A DNA stretch of 64,000 bases from assembly GCA_030998225.1 (NCBI GenBank), contig JAPYXD010000555.1:9796001-9860000 (forward strand), written 5' to 3'. This DNA is from Diplolepis rosae. Lineage: Eukaryota > Arthropoda > Insecta > Hymenoptera > Diplolepididae. Within the stretch, counting starts at the first letter, position 1, and each line of letters begins with the position of its first letter. Below the pieces are notes generated by a model, which saw nothing but the letters and a program-made list of their open reading frames with translations, ran no database searches and was not told the origin of the DNA. Positions 12,423 to 26,000 of this stretch are shown piece after piece. Both the position numbers and the translations under genes were made by a program.

Positions 12423-12828
12423 AAATTAATTAGTTGAGTTTGAAATTTTTGTCACTGCCTACATTATCGGAGGATCACTAGTCGCGTATCAGATAGGATA
12501 CGTTGTCGACAGGTGTCCTCGTAGACAATTTCAAACTCTTATATCGCAAATAATGCAAATAAATTCAATATTTAAAGAATTTGAAAATCTTTCTGTGGAA
12601 AAAATGACGCTTTCGACTGCGCTGGGATTCGAGCCCAGGTCTTTCAATTGCCGGTCGACTGCTCTAACCACTGAGCTACACAGGCGTCCGACATCTCTTT
12701 CTCCACAGGAAGAAGTTTGAAATTGTCTACGAGGACACCTGTCGACAACGTATCCTATCTGATACGCGACTAGTGATCCTCCGATAATGTAGGCAGTGAC
12801 AAAAATTTCAAACTCAACTAATTAATTT
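12423..12828. repeat. fold-back element with a tRNA-like loop
   Basis: Arms of about 115 bp (12423-12538 and 12716-12828) are mirror images, with landmarks attatcggaggatcactagt and actagtgatcctccgataat. The loop carries the tRNA-like sequence at 12613-12685. The left arm and adjoining sequence recur at 59886-60055 inside the SR-gene intron. Confidence 0.8.
12613..12685 (-). tRNA. tRNA-like sequence 3 (probably not functional)
   Basis: Third copy, minus strand, with the same A/B boxes and GGC at the anticodon position. The anticodon-stem 3' side reads TTGAA, breaking one pair relative to the sister copies. It sits in the loop between the arms of the 12423-12828 palindrome. Confidence 0.5.
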
Positions 12829-13084
12829 TAAATATTATTCACTGATTTATATATTTTTAATAAATTTTAAATAGATAGAACAATCTATAATTATATTAGA
12901 TTACTTCATTACAAACATTATATAAATGACAGTTTCCTCAAGGCCATGGGTCAACTGAACCACGTATGGTCTGTAATTGCAATTGCAGCCTGAAAGGTTA
13001 TTAAAAAATTAGTAGCTTAAAATTTAAGTTACTGTTGAAGACTCTCAGATATAGAGTTTTATATGAAAAACATTCCCAACATTA

Positions 13085-13390
13085 GTATGTTTAAAGATAC
13101 AGGATTATCTATGAGGAAAATTTCCTGAATGTTGTACCAAATAGTTTCCGGAACATTCCCAAAGAATGTTTCCTAAATGTTCCCACGGAACGTTCTTTGG
13201 AAATGTTCCCTGAATGTTCACGCGAAATGTTCTCTGAATGTTCCTGCGGAAGGATCTCTCAATATTCCTTTTGAACGTTCCTGGAACGTTCCATAGGAAC
13301 ATTCAGAAAACATTGCTTTGGAACGTTCGAAAAACCTGGACATTTTCTTAGCTCCAGGAACATTCAGGGAAGGTATTGTGCCATAGGGGT
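13085..13390. repeat. GGAACATTC repeat array, right block (inverted)
   Basis: A degenerate array of GAACATTCC/GGAACGTTC units, the reverse complement of the 11768-11930 block. It ends in ttagctccaggaacattcag and a cacaatacct-type outer end. The chance frames across the array reflect the repeat and are not genes. Confidence 0.6.
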
Positions 13391-16099
13391 AATAATTATT
13401 GAGGAGACTCTTTTGCATTCTTTTATAGTCAGATTCACATATTTGTTATTATCAAAAAGTGATGGGAAGTGATTATTTATTGTTTTATGATCGCTTTATA
13501 CTCATAACATATGAATACTGTAATGAGTTTTATGATTATATATAAATTATCAAAAAAATAATTTTTTTTTATCATCATAAAAATAAATTGGTTCGTAAAA
13601 AATCCACGAACAAATTTTTTAGATCAGAAAGTATGGGGAGTGGTTTTTTGAATTTTACGATGATGAGAATGTGAGGAATCCCAAGGACTCTGATTTTTCG
13701 TACCTGGAAGCCGTGACCCGTGAGAAGGAAGATTTTGCGAGTCATTTGCCGATTTCTGATAATTTTAACAATTAAGAGAGAAAACATAAATGGTAGGCGG
13801 AGCAAATCTTATTCTTTTCCATCCTTCTTGTAAAACTTCATCTTTCATAACTCTTATCCTGCATGTGTTGCAAAGGAGTGCATTTTTTTCAACATCTTTG
13901 AATTTACTGAGAAAATGCTCTGGGAATGCCCTAAAATTGCTTGCATTTGAATTTGCGAATATAATTTATTAATAGGGAAATGAATTTTGAGCTCAGGCTT
14001 GATAAATTATTCAGAGATTAGCACGTGATGATTTCACTATATTTTAATCTGTATCAAGCAGTGAAAAATCACGCAATATTCACTTACGGTTTTTGTTTTT
14101 GTATGGATTACAACAACGTTTCCTTTTTTGTCGAATCATGTCAACTGCTCTTTGAAAATTGGAGTAATACTTTAGACTATCACTATGAATTTTTTCAGAT
14201 TTTTCAAAAATGGCATTTTGTCAAAAAATCAATTTGTATGAAACAAAAATTTTTTTGTTATTAAATTTGGAGTAAAAATGTTTCCAAAAAATGCTACTAC
14301 ATCGGCAAGCTAATGATACGTTTGTGTCTTTTTTCAGAATTTTTCCTAGTTTCAGTTTTTAAATAATTGAAGAAGAACAAAAACATTTTTTTTTATCCCA
14401 TAACTTTTTAAATAATGTGTGAAAAAATCTCAAATTTTGGGTTTCTTTATTATTTATGTTATTCTATCAATCTTTAAAATTTCAAGTAAATCGAAAACAT
14501 GGAGTCCTGAACCCGTCGGATTTGGCATGGAACACACCATATATGTCATGTACTTTTATGAAAACTTATCTGTTTCCTTTTTAGAGTGATACAGTAAATA
14601 CAGTTCATGTATATGTATGTTGATGACATGTTAATTTCAACCGGTATATACACACTGATGAATTAGTGAAATTTCACTGATATGCAGTAAATTTCTACTG
14701 ATTGGTCAATTTATATACGTTGGTTGTGATGAGTGACATACTTACCACTGATTCAGATTTAGAGAGTATAAGATAAAAATCGGTTCATAGCAATTAGAAC
14801 TATTCTGAGCCATTCCAAAATCTGTTTTTCGAACCAATACAAAAAACTTGTTGAAGTTCCTTCGATACAAATCGGTTAAAAATTAATCCAACTCACTTTG
14901 ATTGATTTCAAATGAATCCGAGATCAAAATGATTTGGATTGAAATTTTGGTTTTGATCAATCCGGGCTCGAATTTATTCAGATTTAAACTTTGGTTCGGA
15001 GTCATTGGGTTGAAGACAGATTGAACCCTGAAAGAATCGAATTGAGTCAGATTGATTTTTAAGATATTTGCACCAAACAAAATTCAAAGGGCTTCTTGGA
15101 TTGATTCGGAATGATTCGGATTCGCTGTGATTGAATTCCTTCCTGAAACTTCTGTCAGGGTGAGGACTCTTGTTAATAATTTTATTTTAATGTCAAGTGC
15201 CTAATCGAATCAATTCCCTAATGAGATGAATTTGCATACTTAAATATTATATAGATAAATCGTATTTTAGAAAACGTGATTATATATAATTAGTGTTATA
15301 AGAAAATTTAATTACTTGATGCAATAGACGCGGCGATAAAAGTACAAAGCAAAGCACCACATATTTTCCACATGCTTATAATTTTGCAAAAACAGATTCG
15401 CGTCACTAATCAGTACATAAAGAATCTAGCGTTCTACAAAGCCTTTTTAACTCGTACATGTACACCCGTCTATTATCATCAATGAGAGGTTTGAAACACT
15501 ATTGCATATATCCGTATATAAATATAAATAAGATGTTATGCTCTATATGTGCAAGGCCATTGAGAAACTGTGTTATCTATCATTCAGTTCTAGGAATATA
15601 AAACACATTTTTATGAAAGTATGTTAATTAAAAGTTTTAAAGAATCTAATAGATTTGATTTTTATTTTATTATTTACAAATTAAGTTCACTTGTAGCTTT
15701 AAGGCTTTACCTTAAGAATAGTACTTATAGTTTTAGATTCTATTTTTAATTTTCCTGCGAAAAATATACTGATTAAATACCAACTGTTTAGTGCTTTGTG
15801 TACATTGTATATATATATTGAAAATATAGAAATATATAAAAATAATTGTACATTGTGAAATGATAACAGCGGCTACCTTATTAAATATTTTCACAATATA
15901 ATATAAATTAATAAAAACAAAATGATTTAAAGTAATTTTAGTTGTGAAGAATCAACAATTTCATTACACATCAAAAATATAATTTGGATAGTAAGAAAAC
16001 TGTTTTCAGACTTTTCGATTTAAGTGAAATTTCAAAAAGTTCATAAGTCCTCAGTTATTTAAAATTGATAGCAACCATTCATAGTAATCTGTTGTTGTT
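13391..16099. other. intergenic, no gene seen
   Basis: AT-rich. A stretch at 14870-15140 has many degenerate GATTGATTCGGA-like units, probably an old simple repeat. The last kilobase lies downstream of the thiolase and would include its 3' UTR; no clear end is assigned. Confidence 0.4.
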
Positions 16100-19059
16100 T
16101 TAAAGGGCTTCAACCATAACTGCAATGCCTTGACCTCCTCCAATACAAGCCGAACCAATTCCCAACTTTGCTTTCCTCCTCCTAAAAATAATAAATTTGT
16201 ATTGAATTAAATAAAATAAACAAATGAATATAATAAATAGAAAATGTAAAAAATATTTTAAATTAAATTTACCTAAGCTCATGAACGATATGAGCAGTAA
16301 TTCTTGAGCCCGATGCAGCAAGAGGATGTCCAAGAGCAATTGCACCGCCATCCACATTCAATTTATTCATATCCAACTGAAGATCCTTAGCGCAAGCCAA
16401 TGTTTGCGCTGCAAATGCTTCATTGATCTATTGAATGATAAAATAAAAATTGAAATTAAAGCAAATAAATAAATGTGATTATCAATATTAATATATTAGA
16501 TTTTGCAGTAAAATTATTTGAAAAAATTACTTCTATAATTTCGATATCATTCAAAGATTTTCCAGTTGTCTTTAGCAAATTTTTAATAGCTGGAGCGGGC
16601 CCAATTCCCATAATGCTTGGTTCGACTCCAACGACAGAATATCCTACAATGCGAGCCAGTGGTGTAAGCCCTTCAGATTTAACAGCTTCTTCGCTGGCGA
16701 GAACTAAAGCTCCAGCGCCATCGCAAACTCCCTGAGTAAAATATCGTTTTATTTCGAATAAAAATAAAATCATTAACTGCAGATATACCAAAAAATAGAA
16801 CGATTAATTGAAAACTTACAGATGCTGAACCAGCAGTAACTAAACCGTCTTTCTGGAATATAGATTTCAGTTTTGTGAGGTCTTCAATTTTAGTTTGTGG
16901 ACGTGGATGTTCGTCTACGTCAACAGCAACTTCTTGCTTCCTTGTTTTTACAGTTACAGGTGCAATTTCAGCCTTGAAGCGTCCGGCCTCATTTGCTGCA
17001 ATAGTGTAAATTTACATTTTATATACTAGTTACAGCTGTAGGAAATTAATTTGATTTTCAATTTTCTAAAGATGATATAATTTTTTATTTTATTAATTTT
17101 CAACAAAGTAATTCAACCTGCTTGCCAGAGCTTCTGGCTTCTAAAAGAAAACTGATCTACTTCATCTCTCGTTACTCCGTACTTTGCACCAAGTTTCTCT
17201 GCAGTAACTCCCATAGGCAAACTACAGTATGAGTCGACAAGCCCAAGCCAAAGGGCATCTTCAAATTCATATTTCTGGCCTAAAGCTGTTCCAAACCTCA
17301 CATTCCTAACGACGAAAGGAACCTGACTCATATTATCTGTTCCTCCTGTTAGAACAATCTTTGATTCACCTACCAAAATACTCTGAAATACAAATAAGCA
17401 TTTTATACAATTTTTCAATACATTTTACCTTACTTTCAATCAATCTAATGAAATGTACCTGAATTCCATTAACTATGGATTGAAATCCAGATCCGCAAAG
17501 TCTATTAACTCCAAGAGCTGGTTTGTCTAAAGGAATCCCACATTTCAAAAGTGTGTGGCGAGGTAAGAAAGCTCCATCAGCAGAAGAACTCTAGAAACAT
17601 AAACAATAAATATACAAATACATTGAACAATAATTTTGTTTGATTATGAATAAATATATTAATTTATTACGTACAGTTAATACATGGCCAACTACTACGT
17701 TGTCGATTTTTTCAGGCGTGAGTCCAGCAGATTCAATCGCCGCTTTGGAGGCGACGACTGACAACTCAGTCGCACTTTTATTTACAAACATTCCTCCCAT
17801 TTTTCCAAATGGTGTGCGTTTCGCACCCACGACGAAAATTCCTTGAGTAAAATTAATTTTATCGATTTAAATTATTATTTTAATAATCTAGTTCAATTTT
17901 TTTCTAATGGTATGATAAATAGGTTTTATTTTAATAGCTAATGCTTGCTTACAGAAATGGAGTTTTAGAATAAAATACAATAAACGACAAAAGTGTAACA
18001 TTGGTAATTTCTTATTTAAATTTATAAAAACTTCTCAAATGTTGTAAAATTACTCAAATCCTAACAAAAAAGTTGTAGTTTCTTTAGTAAATTGAGTTAT
18101 AATTTTTTACAATTTATAACAATGCTGTACAAAAAGATGCAAATATTTTATGAAAACTTGTTATAAGATGCTGAGATTTACAATAAAGTTTAAGAAAAGT
18201 AATAATTTCTTCTACAATTCAAACAGTTTTATAATATTAAATAAAAGCTACAATCAATTTCTATTAAAAATAACCAATAACCCGCTTACGTAGTTTATTG
18301 CAATTAATTGCATTTTATGAGAGTAAATATTGTTTCACCAGGACTGTTGGGTTAAGTATATAAAAATCTTTTTTAACATTATGTTAATTTGGAAGAAATT
18401 GGTTCTTAAATTTATTTCTAAAAGTTAAAAAAATATTCAAATATATAATCTTATTAACACATTACTTATATAAGTTTCGAAAGATAAGAATAAATATTAG
18501 TTATATAAAAATGATTTATATTGAGAAATTTCATTTTTAAAAGTATTTATTATAAAAAAATATAAATTTAATCTAAATAGAATTTTTGGAGTAAATTTTA
18601 AATATATAACCTCATATTAATCACATTTGCCTGCCTTAATTAAACCAATTGAACTTTACTATAATCTGAATTTAAAAAAAAAATTATTTTTAAAGTTGCA
18701 ACTCATTGAGGGGATATGAATCCATCTGGTGGATAAATACCAGTAAACAAGTGTTTCCGAACAAAAAATAAGACGCGTTGAAAAAACATTAAGAATTTTA
18801 AAACCTAGCCTAAAAATGTGTGCTTCGACGAAAAAAGAGAAAACTGAGAAAAACAGATGTAATATCTTCTATCATCATCATCAATTGAATCATCTATTGG
18901 AATTACTTTATCTGTATTGAACAAAAAGTTTAAACAAAAATACGATTTTTTTGATTGAAATAATATGAAAATATTCAACAAGTATAAACAGAAGAAGTAC
19001 GAAAAGTGATACAAAATCAATTAAAATTCTAATTTCGTACCTTTGACTGTAATAGACAT
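16100..19059 (-). CDS. ACAA2: mitochondrial 3-ketoacyl-CoA thiolase (ACAA2 type)
   Basis: Eight minus-strand exons, 19059-19041, 17841-17675, 17590-17459, 17382-17118, 16995-16820, 16731-16531, 16427-16273 and 16181-16100, join in phase to 398 residues, the family's usual length. The protein opens [19 protein letters not shown]. The three thiolase active-site blocks are present: NRLCGSG with the acyl-carrying Cys near residue 94, GHPLAASG with His near 354, and [10 protein letters not shown] with Cys near 384. It cleaves 3-ketoacyl-CoA with CoA in the last step of mitochondrial beta-oxidation. The absence of a long presequence fits ACAA2, whose uncleaved N-terminus targets mitochondria. The intron after the 19-nt coding part of exon 1 is 1.2 kb and holds nothing else. 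Confidence 0.95.
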
Positions 19060-20007
19060 TTTTTATCGACCTTTACACAAACTAGAACAAAGTGCAACTA
19101 AAATTTATTTTATAACCGTGACGAGCCTCCAACATTTAATCTTACGTGAAAGACTGATCACAGCTTGAGGATCTGTAATCACAGCCAACGAAAGTTCAAA
19201 GTCCACTGTATAAAGTCTTCTAGAGGGGGGAATTAAAATGGAGGGAATGAGGACATTTCCTTGTAATATAGTTATTATTTTCCATGACGAAATTGTCAAT
19301 TTAGTTTATTAAAATAACATTATTTTAAATCTACAATTCGTTATTAAACTTAAACACAATTTTATCAGGTATATGAGCAAGAATTTCAGTAAATAAAAAT
19401 ACCGATACACAAATTCTTGTGAAAACTTGATTAAAAAAAAATTAAATAATAATATTCTGGAAGAAGGAAGCGAGGATGATAAAAGAAAAACTTTAAAAAA
19501 TATTTTATGTTCAGGAAATCCTCTTTATTAATTTTAATTTAATAAACGTATCGCTTGCGAAATTTGTAATAAAATACCGTAAAATAATTTATGCGTAGAC
19601 TCCTACTATAATAAATAAAATTTGATTATTTCAAATACGTTTATCACGGGCCAATGGCTTTAATAGTTTGGTGATGATTTACCCCAAAGAACGACTTTTT
19701 TAAATAACTAACTATTCTCATCCTCGTTTAACGAAAGCAAGACAAGACTTTAGTTTTTCCTAAGGATAGTCCAATTCACTGTACTTGAATCCTTTTACAA
19801 TCAGTATTACAGATAAATTAATCTAAACCAGTCAGTTAAAAGTTCAAGTGTAATAGGTGCAACATAAAAGTTGAAGAAAAATCAAGCAAGATGCTCTAAA
19901 TCAAACTTGTATCGAAGTAAAATGACCTATACACTAAAACCTTATTAATAATTATCTATTACGTAGTTTTCTTCATCACAATTTTTCTATCGATTCGTGT
20001 ATCACCT
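19060..20007. other. intergenic between thiolase 5' end and Nup358 3' end
   Basis: It contains the thiolase upstream region and the Nup358 3' UTR. No further gene or repeat boundary is recognised. Both neighbours are on the minus strand. Confidence 0.5.
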
Positions 20008-23000
20008 CTATTCGTCTTCGGGAATGTAAACTATCGGTGGATCCCTTATACCTGATCCTGTTGCGTAATCCTGACCCTGAAAAAATGAAAATTCATTTTT
20101 ACAACATTTAAAGTATTTTTTTTATATTCATTGAATAATTTTTTTCTTTATAATCTCTAATTTTAAAAAAGTATTATAATTATATCCTAGAAAAATTAAA
20201 TATAATATATATTTGAATAAAAAATTTTGAAATTAATTTTATTAGATTCCTGTAAAAAGGGAAACTGTAGAGAATAACTAAAAATTTAAATTTAAACGTA
20301 CATCCTCGAAATTCATGTGCATTTCTTCGGCACCATGTTGGGATGAAAAGATTGCCTTTAACAATCGTCTCGCAGGAGGCATCGTGACATAATCAAAAGC
20401 TGTCCAAATGCATTCCTTTCCAAAAACCTTTGGAAAGAAAATTACCAGAATTATATTCCACAAATAATTTTAAGAAAAAATAATTTGTTTTTAAATAACA
20501 ATAGTTCAACAATAAAATTAATTGTTCAATTACCTGCATAGTCGTGTCGACACTAATAACGGAGTTGCTAATAATTTCTCCACTGTTATCAGCTTCCATA
20601 ATGATTCGAGCACCGAAAATATCGGAATCGTAGATCATTTTTAGATTTCCCATTCCCAAATTTTTCCAGCCTTGTTCTCCTTCATTAGATGTGAATAGGG
20701 TAGCTCTCTTTTCAAACATAATCGACTGTTCTTCCTCATCTTCAACTTCTTCGCAATCACAATCCTCTTCCTCTTCTCCTTCCTCACCATATTCTTCATC
20801 TTCTTCTTCCTGTTCGTATTTATCTTGAGCAGCTTCTCCACTATTATTTCCACCTACATAGAAAAATGAATATTTGTGAAATAGATAATTTTCCATTTAG
20901 AATATATTTCCTAAATCAAAAATTTCAATAAATGGGATTATTATACAGAGTGGATAAAATTACCTGTATAACATTCGAACGAACCACAACCACGTAAAAT
21001 ACTTTCGACATAAATTACTTACTCCTGGGAAATCCATTCCCGATATTTGCTATTGACTAAAAGAAAACAATACATCTTGTTTTTCAAAATCATACTTTAA
21101 AATCAATTACATCAAAATTTAAACACCAAAATGTATGCTATAGAAGTTTTATTTCACTTATATATACAAGAACTTAAAAAAAGGCATATCCCCGCCCAGA
21201 ATAGTAACAGAAAGAAACAAAGGATATTACTAAGAGGTTGATAGATAGAAAATAATTATAATAACTGTTACAGCCCGCCTAGGCGCATGTCTAATAGTAA
21301 AAAATAAAAATACCCTAAAAATTAGCTCAACAAAACGAGAATATACAACATGATTTTTTAGAAAAGTTCAATTTTACAAACTATCAACCTTTTAAAGCAG
21401 ATACTTTTATACTTAACAAATTAACAGTTTTTATAGAAATACCAGGACAATACAAGTATGCACTGGAGCTCTAAGAAATTGTCACAGCGTGCATTGAAAA
21501 AAGTTATACGATCAAAGCAAGGTACCAAGAAGCTTTCTCAGTGAGTTCCTGAGAATTAACTACCTTGCTTGGCGCTTGGCCTTTCACGAAGAGTCTGTTG
21601 TGCCTTGTCAATGGCTTCCTTGAATTGTGTAGCCAGCTCGGGATTTTTAAATCTCACTGCAAGCTTTTCGAGTTTTGCTTCACCCTCGTAGTAGTTCATA
21701 CCAGCCCACATCCAGGCTCTATCTGAAGTTTGCAGAGTTTGGAAGTCGAGGTCAGGAGTAAGTAACATGTTGCAAACTATCTTGTGAACCTGCTCTCTGC
21801 GTAGTAAGATTCTGTAAGTGCCGCGTTCGGCGTGATGTAGAAGCTTTATCTCACCAACTCCTCTTTCCTTCCATTCCTTTGTGTCTGCGTCAAATCTGTA
21901 CAGCTTAGCTCTCTGGCAGAATACTGAAAACAATTTTTGATCGGTTCAAGTTTTATGTTTTATTACAGAATTCTTCAATACTTCGCACATAAAATTAAAA
22001 ATTAGAGACTTAATATAAAATTCAGTAAGACCTTACCTTTATCTTCATCTTCTTCTCCAGTTCGAACTTCGATAGCATCTGGCAGAGGAATAATTGGTTC
22101 AAAATGAGGATCATGTTCCTGCTCATTTTCTTCTCCTTCCTCTTCATTCTCATCTTCTTCCTGTTTTGAATCATTTTGACTTTTCTTTGGCGTATTTACA
22201 GAATTTTTCACAGGCTTAGATTTAGAACCAAATACTGAAGAACCTGCTCCTTCAAACGAGAAGTTCGGATCTGCAATTAAAACTCCTTATAATGGACTAG
22301 CTATATAAAAATAGTTCTACTTAATTAAAAATGAGATAAAGTTGCTATTTTTATTATTGTAAAGAAAACTAAAGTAAAAATATTTCGATTTTTCCTTTTT
22401 TTAAACTATGAATATTCTATTTCCTGATATTTTATAAATTAATTAAAAAGTTTAAAAGATTTTAACTGTTTACATCTAAAAAATGTATAATTTTCTATCA
22501 TGTATCAGCTTACTCGATTTTTCATTGAAATATGTATTCACAAATCAAAAAATACTTTTACTCTTAAAAAAAATTGAGTCAAAATATTTTAGTCTTTAAA
22601 ATAAATACTGACCCCGAGTTGACTATTCCTAAAAAATAAACCTTTATACTTTTTATTGATGAAACCTACAACATTTCTGATCACAGTAGAAGCATGAATA
22701 ACCAATATTTCAATTTTTTTCGGCATTATTGAAACAGTTTATTTATTCTGACTAATTATATTTTTTAATATATAGGAACTTACATTTTTTATAAGAAAAC
22801 ATACAAAACAAATAAAATTCTGAGTTATTTCTAGATTTTAAAAGTTAAAAACTTTTCAGGATAATTTTAGGTTTTCAGAATTGGGTGACAATCTCTTCAA
22901 TATACTAGTAACTATAGTAACCACGTTTTTCAAAAGTATATCTACCCATCTCATCAGAATTTAAAAAATAATAAAAAATAAATAAATGAAGTAAATTACT

Positions 23001-26000
23001 TACCAACTTTAAAATTAGGCTTTTGATCGCCTTTGGCAGCTAGTGTGGAGAACGAAATAGCATTATCAGTTGGAAGAAAGCTAACTTTATCAGAAGAATC
23101 ATCTGTTTTCTTCGCCCCGAAGATGTTACCAGTTGAATTTCCAAATACATTGTTAGTACCACCAGTTCCAAAACTTCCAGTTGAGAATATCGTGGGCGTT
23201 CCTCCAAAAACATTAGACGTAGTTCCAAATCCAGAAGAAGTTACTGTACCCGATGTTGATGTGCTTTTCGAAGTAGCAGTCGAAAGTGTTTCCGGTTGAC
23301 TTCCAAATACCGGTGCTGTTGTCGTGGGTGTACTTTGCGAAAATCCTCCAAATATCGAAGACGTTTTTACTGATGATGCCGCAGTTGTTGAAAATGTATC
23401 AGAGTCTTTCTGTGCGGTTCCAAAAATTTTCCCTCCGAATATAGATGGCGCATTTGTCGAAGGTGAGCCACTAAATACAGATTTTTCGTTACCATGGCTT
23501 GGGAGCGTGGATCCAAAGCTTGGAGTTGCAGATTTCGGTGCATTTGCGAAACTAAAAGTACTTGCAACAGTTGACGTTGGAAGTTTCATAGTAGGACTAC
23601 ATATTTTTAGGTTCTCTACATTCAATTCAGGCTTCTTGAATATCGAACTTTCGGTTTTCTTTTCATCGGCAGGCTGAGTAAAAGAGCTACCGAATACGTA
23701 ACTCGTAGCTGGTTTATCATTAAATACTGATGTTTCGCTTTTGTTCACAGTAACCGGTGAAGTTTTAGGTGTTCCAAATAAACCAGTGCTTGATTTATTC
23801 GCGGATCCCATAAAACTAAAAACTGGTTGCGAGGTAGAAGTAGAGATCGGTGCAGAAGTTTTAGAAACATTAGCAACGTTTTCTGCAAGTTTTTGGCTCA
23901 CAAGTGAATCCGATTTGCTGAAATCGATAGTCTTCATTACTTTATCCACAGGTTTAACGTCAAATAAAGATTGACTGGGTTCTTTGCAACCAATACAGCC
24001 TGGACAGTCTTCTTTGAATTTGTAAGCGTAGAAATTCTCTGGAAGCTGCAATTTTTTAGCCGCTTCCTTTTCCTCTGGAGTTACTTTTACTTCATAGATG
24101 ATTTCAACATCCTGTGAAGGTGTTTTACTAGGAATATCAACCTTTTCATTAATCTTTAATTTATCAAGTTGATTGCTGGGAACTTCACCTTTCAACGCGC
24201 TGTCGATTGCGCTTTTGAATTCTCTTGCAATCTCAAGAGTCTTGAATCTACAGGCGAATTGGGAGTATTCTATCTCTCCTTCGCTGTAATCAGCTGCAGA
24301 CCACAACCAAGTTTTGTCATCCTTTGAGGAGATTTCAATATCTGACGTCATCGCATGATTCAAACACAGCTTCAGAATCTGGTCTCGTCTCATTACAAGT
24401 CTCAGTTTCTGTGTCTGTCTGTGTCTTAAAAGCTTAATGTCTCCTAAGCCACGCTCCTTCCATTCTTTGGAATTAGAGTCAAATCTGAAGAGTTTGGCTC
24501 TATGACTATAGACAACTTCTTCATCTTCCTCTCCAGTTTTGACTTCGACTTTGTCCGGCAAAGGAATCACCGGTGCAAAGTAGATATCGTCACTCTCAAC
24601 GACTTCGTCTTCACTAGTTTCTCCACCACCTGGTGATTTCACTGAAGCTTTTGCATTGAACTGAAAATCGAAGGACTTTCCTGGGGATCCAAAAACGTAA
24701 GGTTCTTTTACATTGGGTGGGGTCGTGGGACGTTCTTGGATACCGAAAGTGAAGTTAGTGCTAATGCATTCTGACTTCTTCGGGCCTCCAAATATTGTTG
24801 AGATGCTTGATTTATTAGCATCGCCAGCATCTTGAGGTTTGTTACTAGTATTCGACACAGAGAACGGGAATCCACTACCAGAGGAAGGTTCCTTATTATT
24901 CTGAGGAATTCCGAATGTGAAGGTAGGTGTTGAGGATGAAGACTCTTTACTCGTATCGAAAATGCTCGCCTTCGGTTTGGGAGGCATTGATGGATCTTTT
25001 GGTGCGTCACAGGCAGGACAATACGAATCAGAACCCTTGTTGACCATATAACAACCTTGGCAAGTCCACGAACCAGCCGCGGGTTTAAACATTTCGGACA
25101 ATGATTTGCCTTGCAAAGTTGAACTCTGAATTCGACTCACAGGTTTAGGTGGTGCTGATGGATTCGGACCATTACAAGCAGGGCAACTCATATCTGATGC
25201 ATTATTGATCATATAGCAACTCTGACAAGTCCATGAACCTACCGCTGGTTTAAACACCTCAGAAAGAGGCTTCATCTGTGAAGAAGTATTTTGATTCTGG
25301 CTCACAGGAACACTATATTTTGTTTCAACAGCGTTCCCAGGCGCTGGAGTATCACAAGCTATGCACTTTAAATTGCTTCCATCGTTTCTAACATAGCACA
25401 TCTTGCATTCCCAACTGCCTGCAGCCGCTTTGAACAAGTTTGTTAAAGGTTCTTTCTGTTTGTCGTTTTCTATACTCTTGTTGGTAGACTGATCAGAAGT
25501 TTGACTTTTATCTAATTTTTGCTGATGACTCGTAACTGCTTCCAAAAACTGTTGTGCCTGCAAATAAAAAATAATACATGCTTTAAGAAAATAATTAAAT
25601 ATTTATGAATAATAAAATTTTCATTAATATGAAAATTAAGTAAAACATTAATTCAATTGAGAACAAATTATTATTTTTACTTACATGTGTGCGTGTTTTG
25701 AATGTTATAACAAGTGACTCAGGCTTGGTTGGTTTGTTATTATTTGGAATAATCCAATTAATAACCGTATCACTAGTCGCCCTGAATGAAAATTTCATAC
25801 CAGCGTCGATTGGTTGATTGCAACAAATCCTTGAATTATTTTCCATTATCATCAAGAGTCGCATTTTTGCTAACTTAGAGTTAAACAGTACCTAAAAATA
25901 CATTTGAAAATTGAATTTAAATTTTAAAATAAGCAAAAATCATACAGGAAATTCGATAATTCAAATCAAACAGACTGAGCAGTTATAAGGAATTTAAAAA

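Noticed and set aside
13105..13418. Open frames rich in FRRNI/GTF repeats
   Set aside because: They translate the GGAACATTC array and are not a protein gene.
20641..25010. Several long frames on both strands inside Nup358
   Set aside because: Shadows of the real exons in other frames, favoured by the low-complexity acidic and FG-rich coding sequence.
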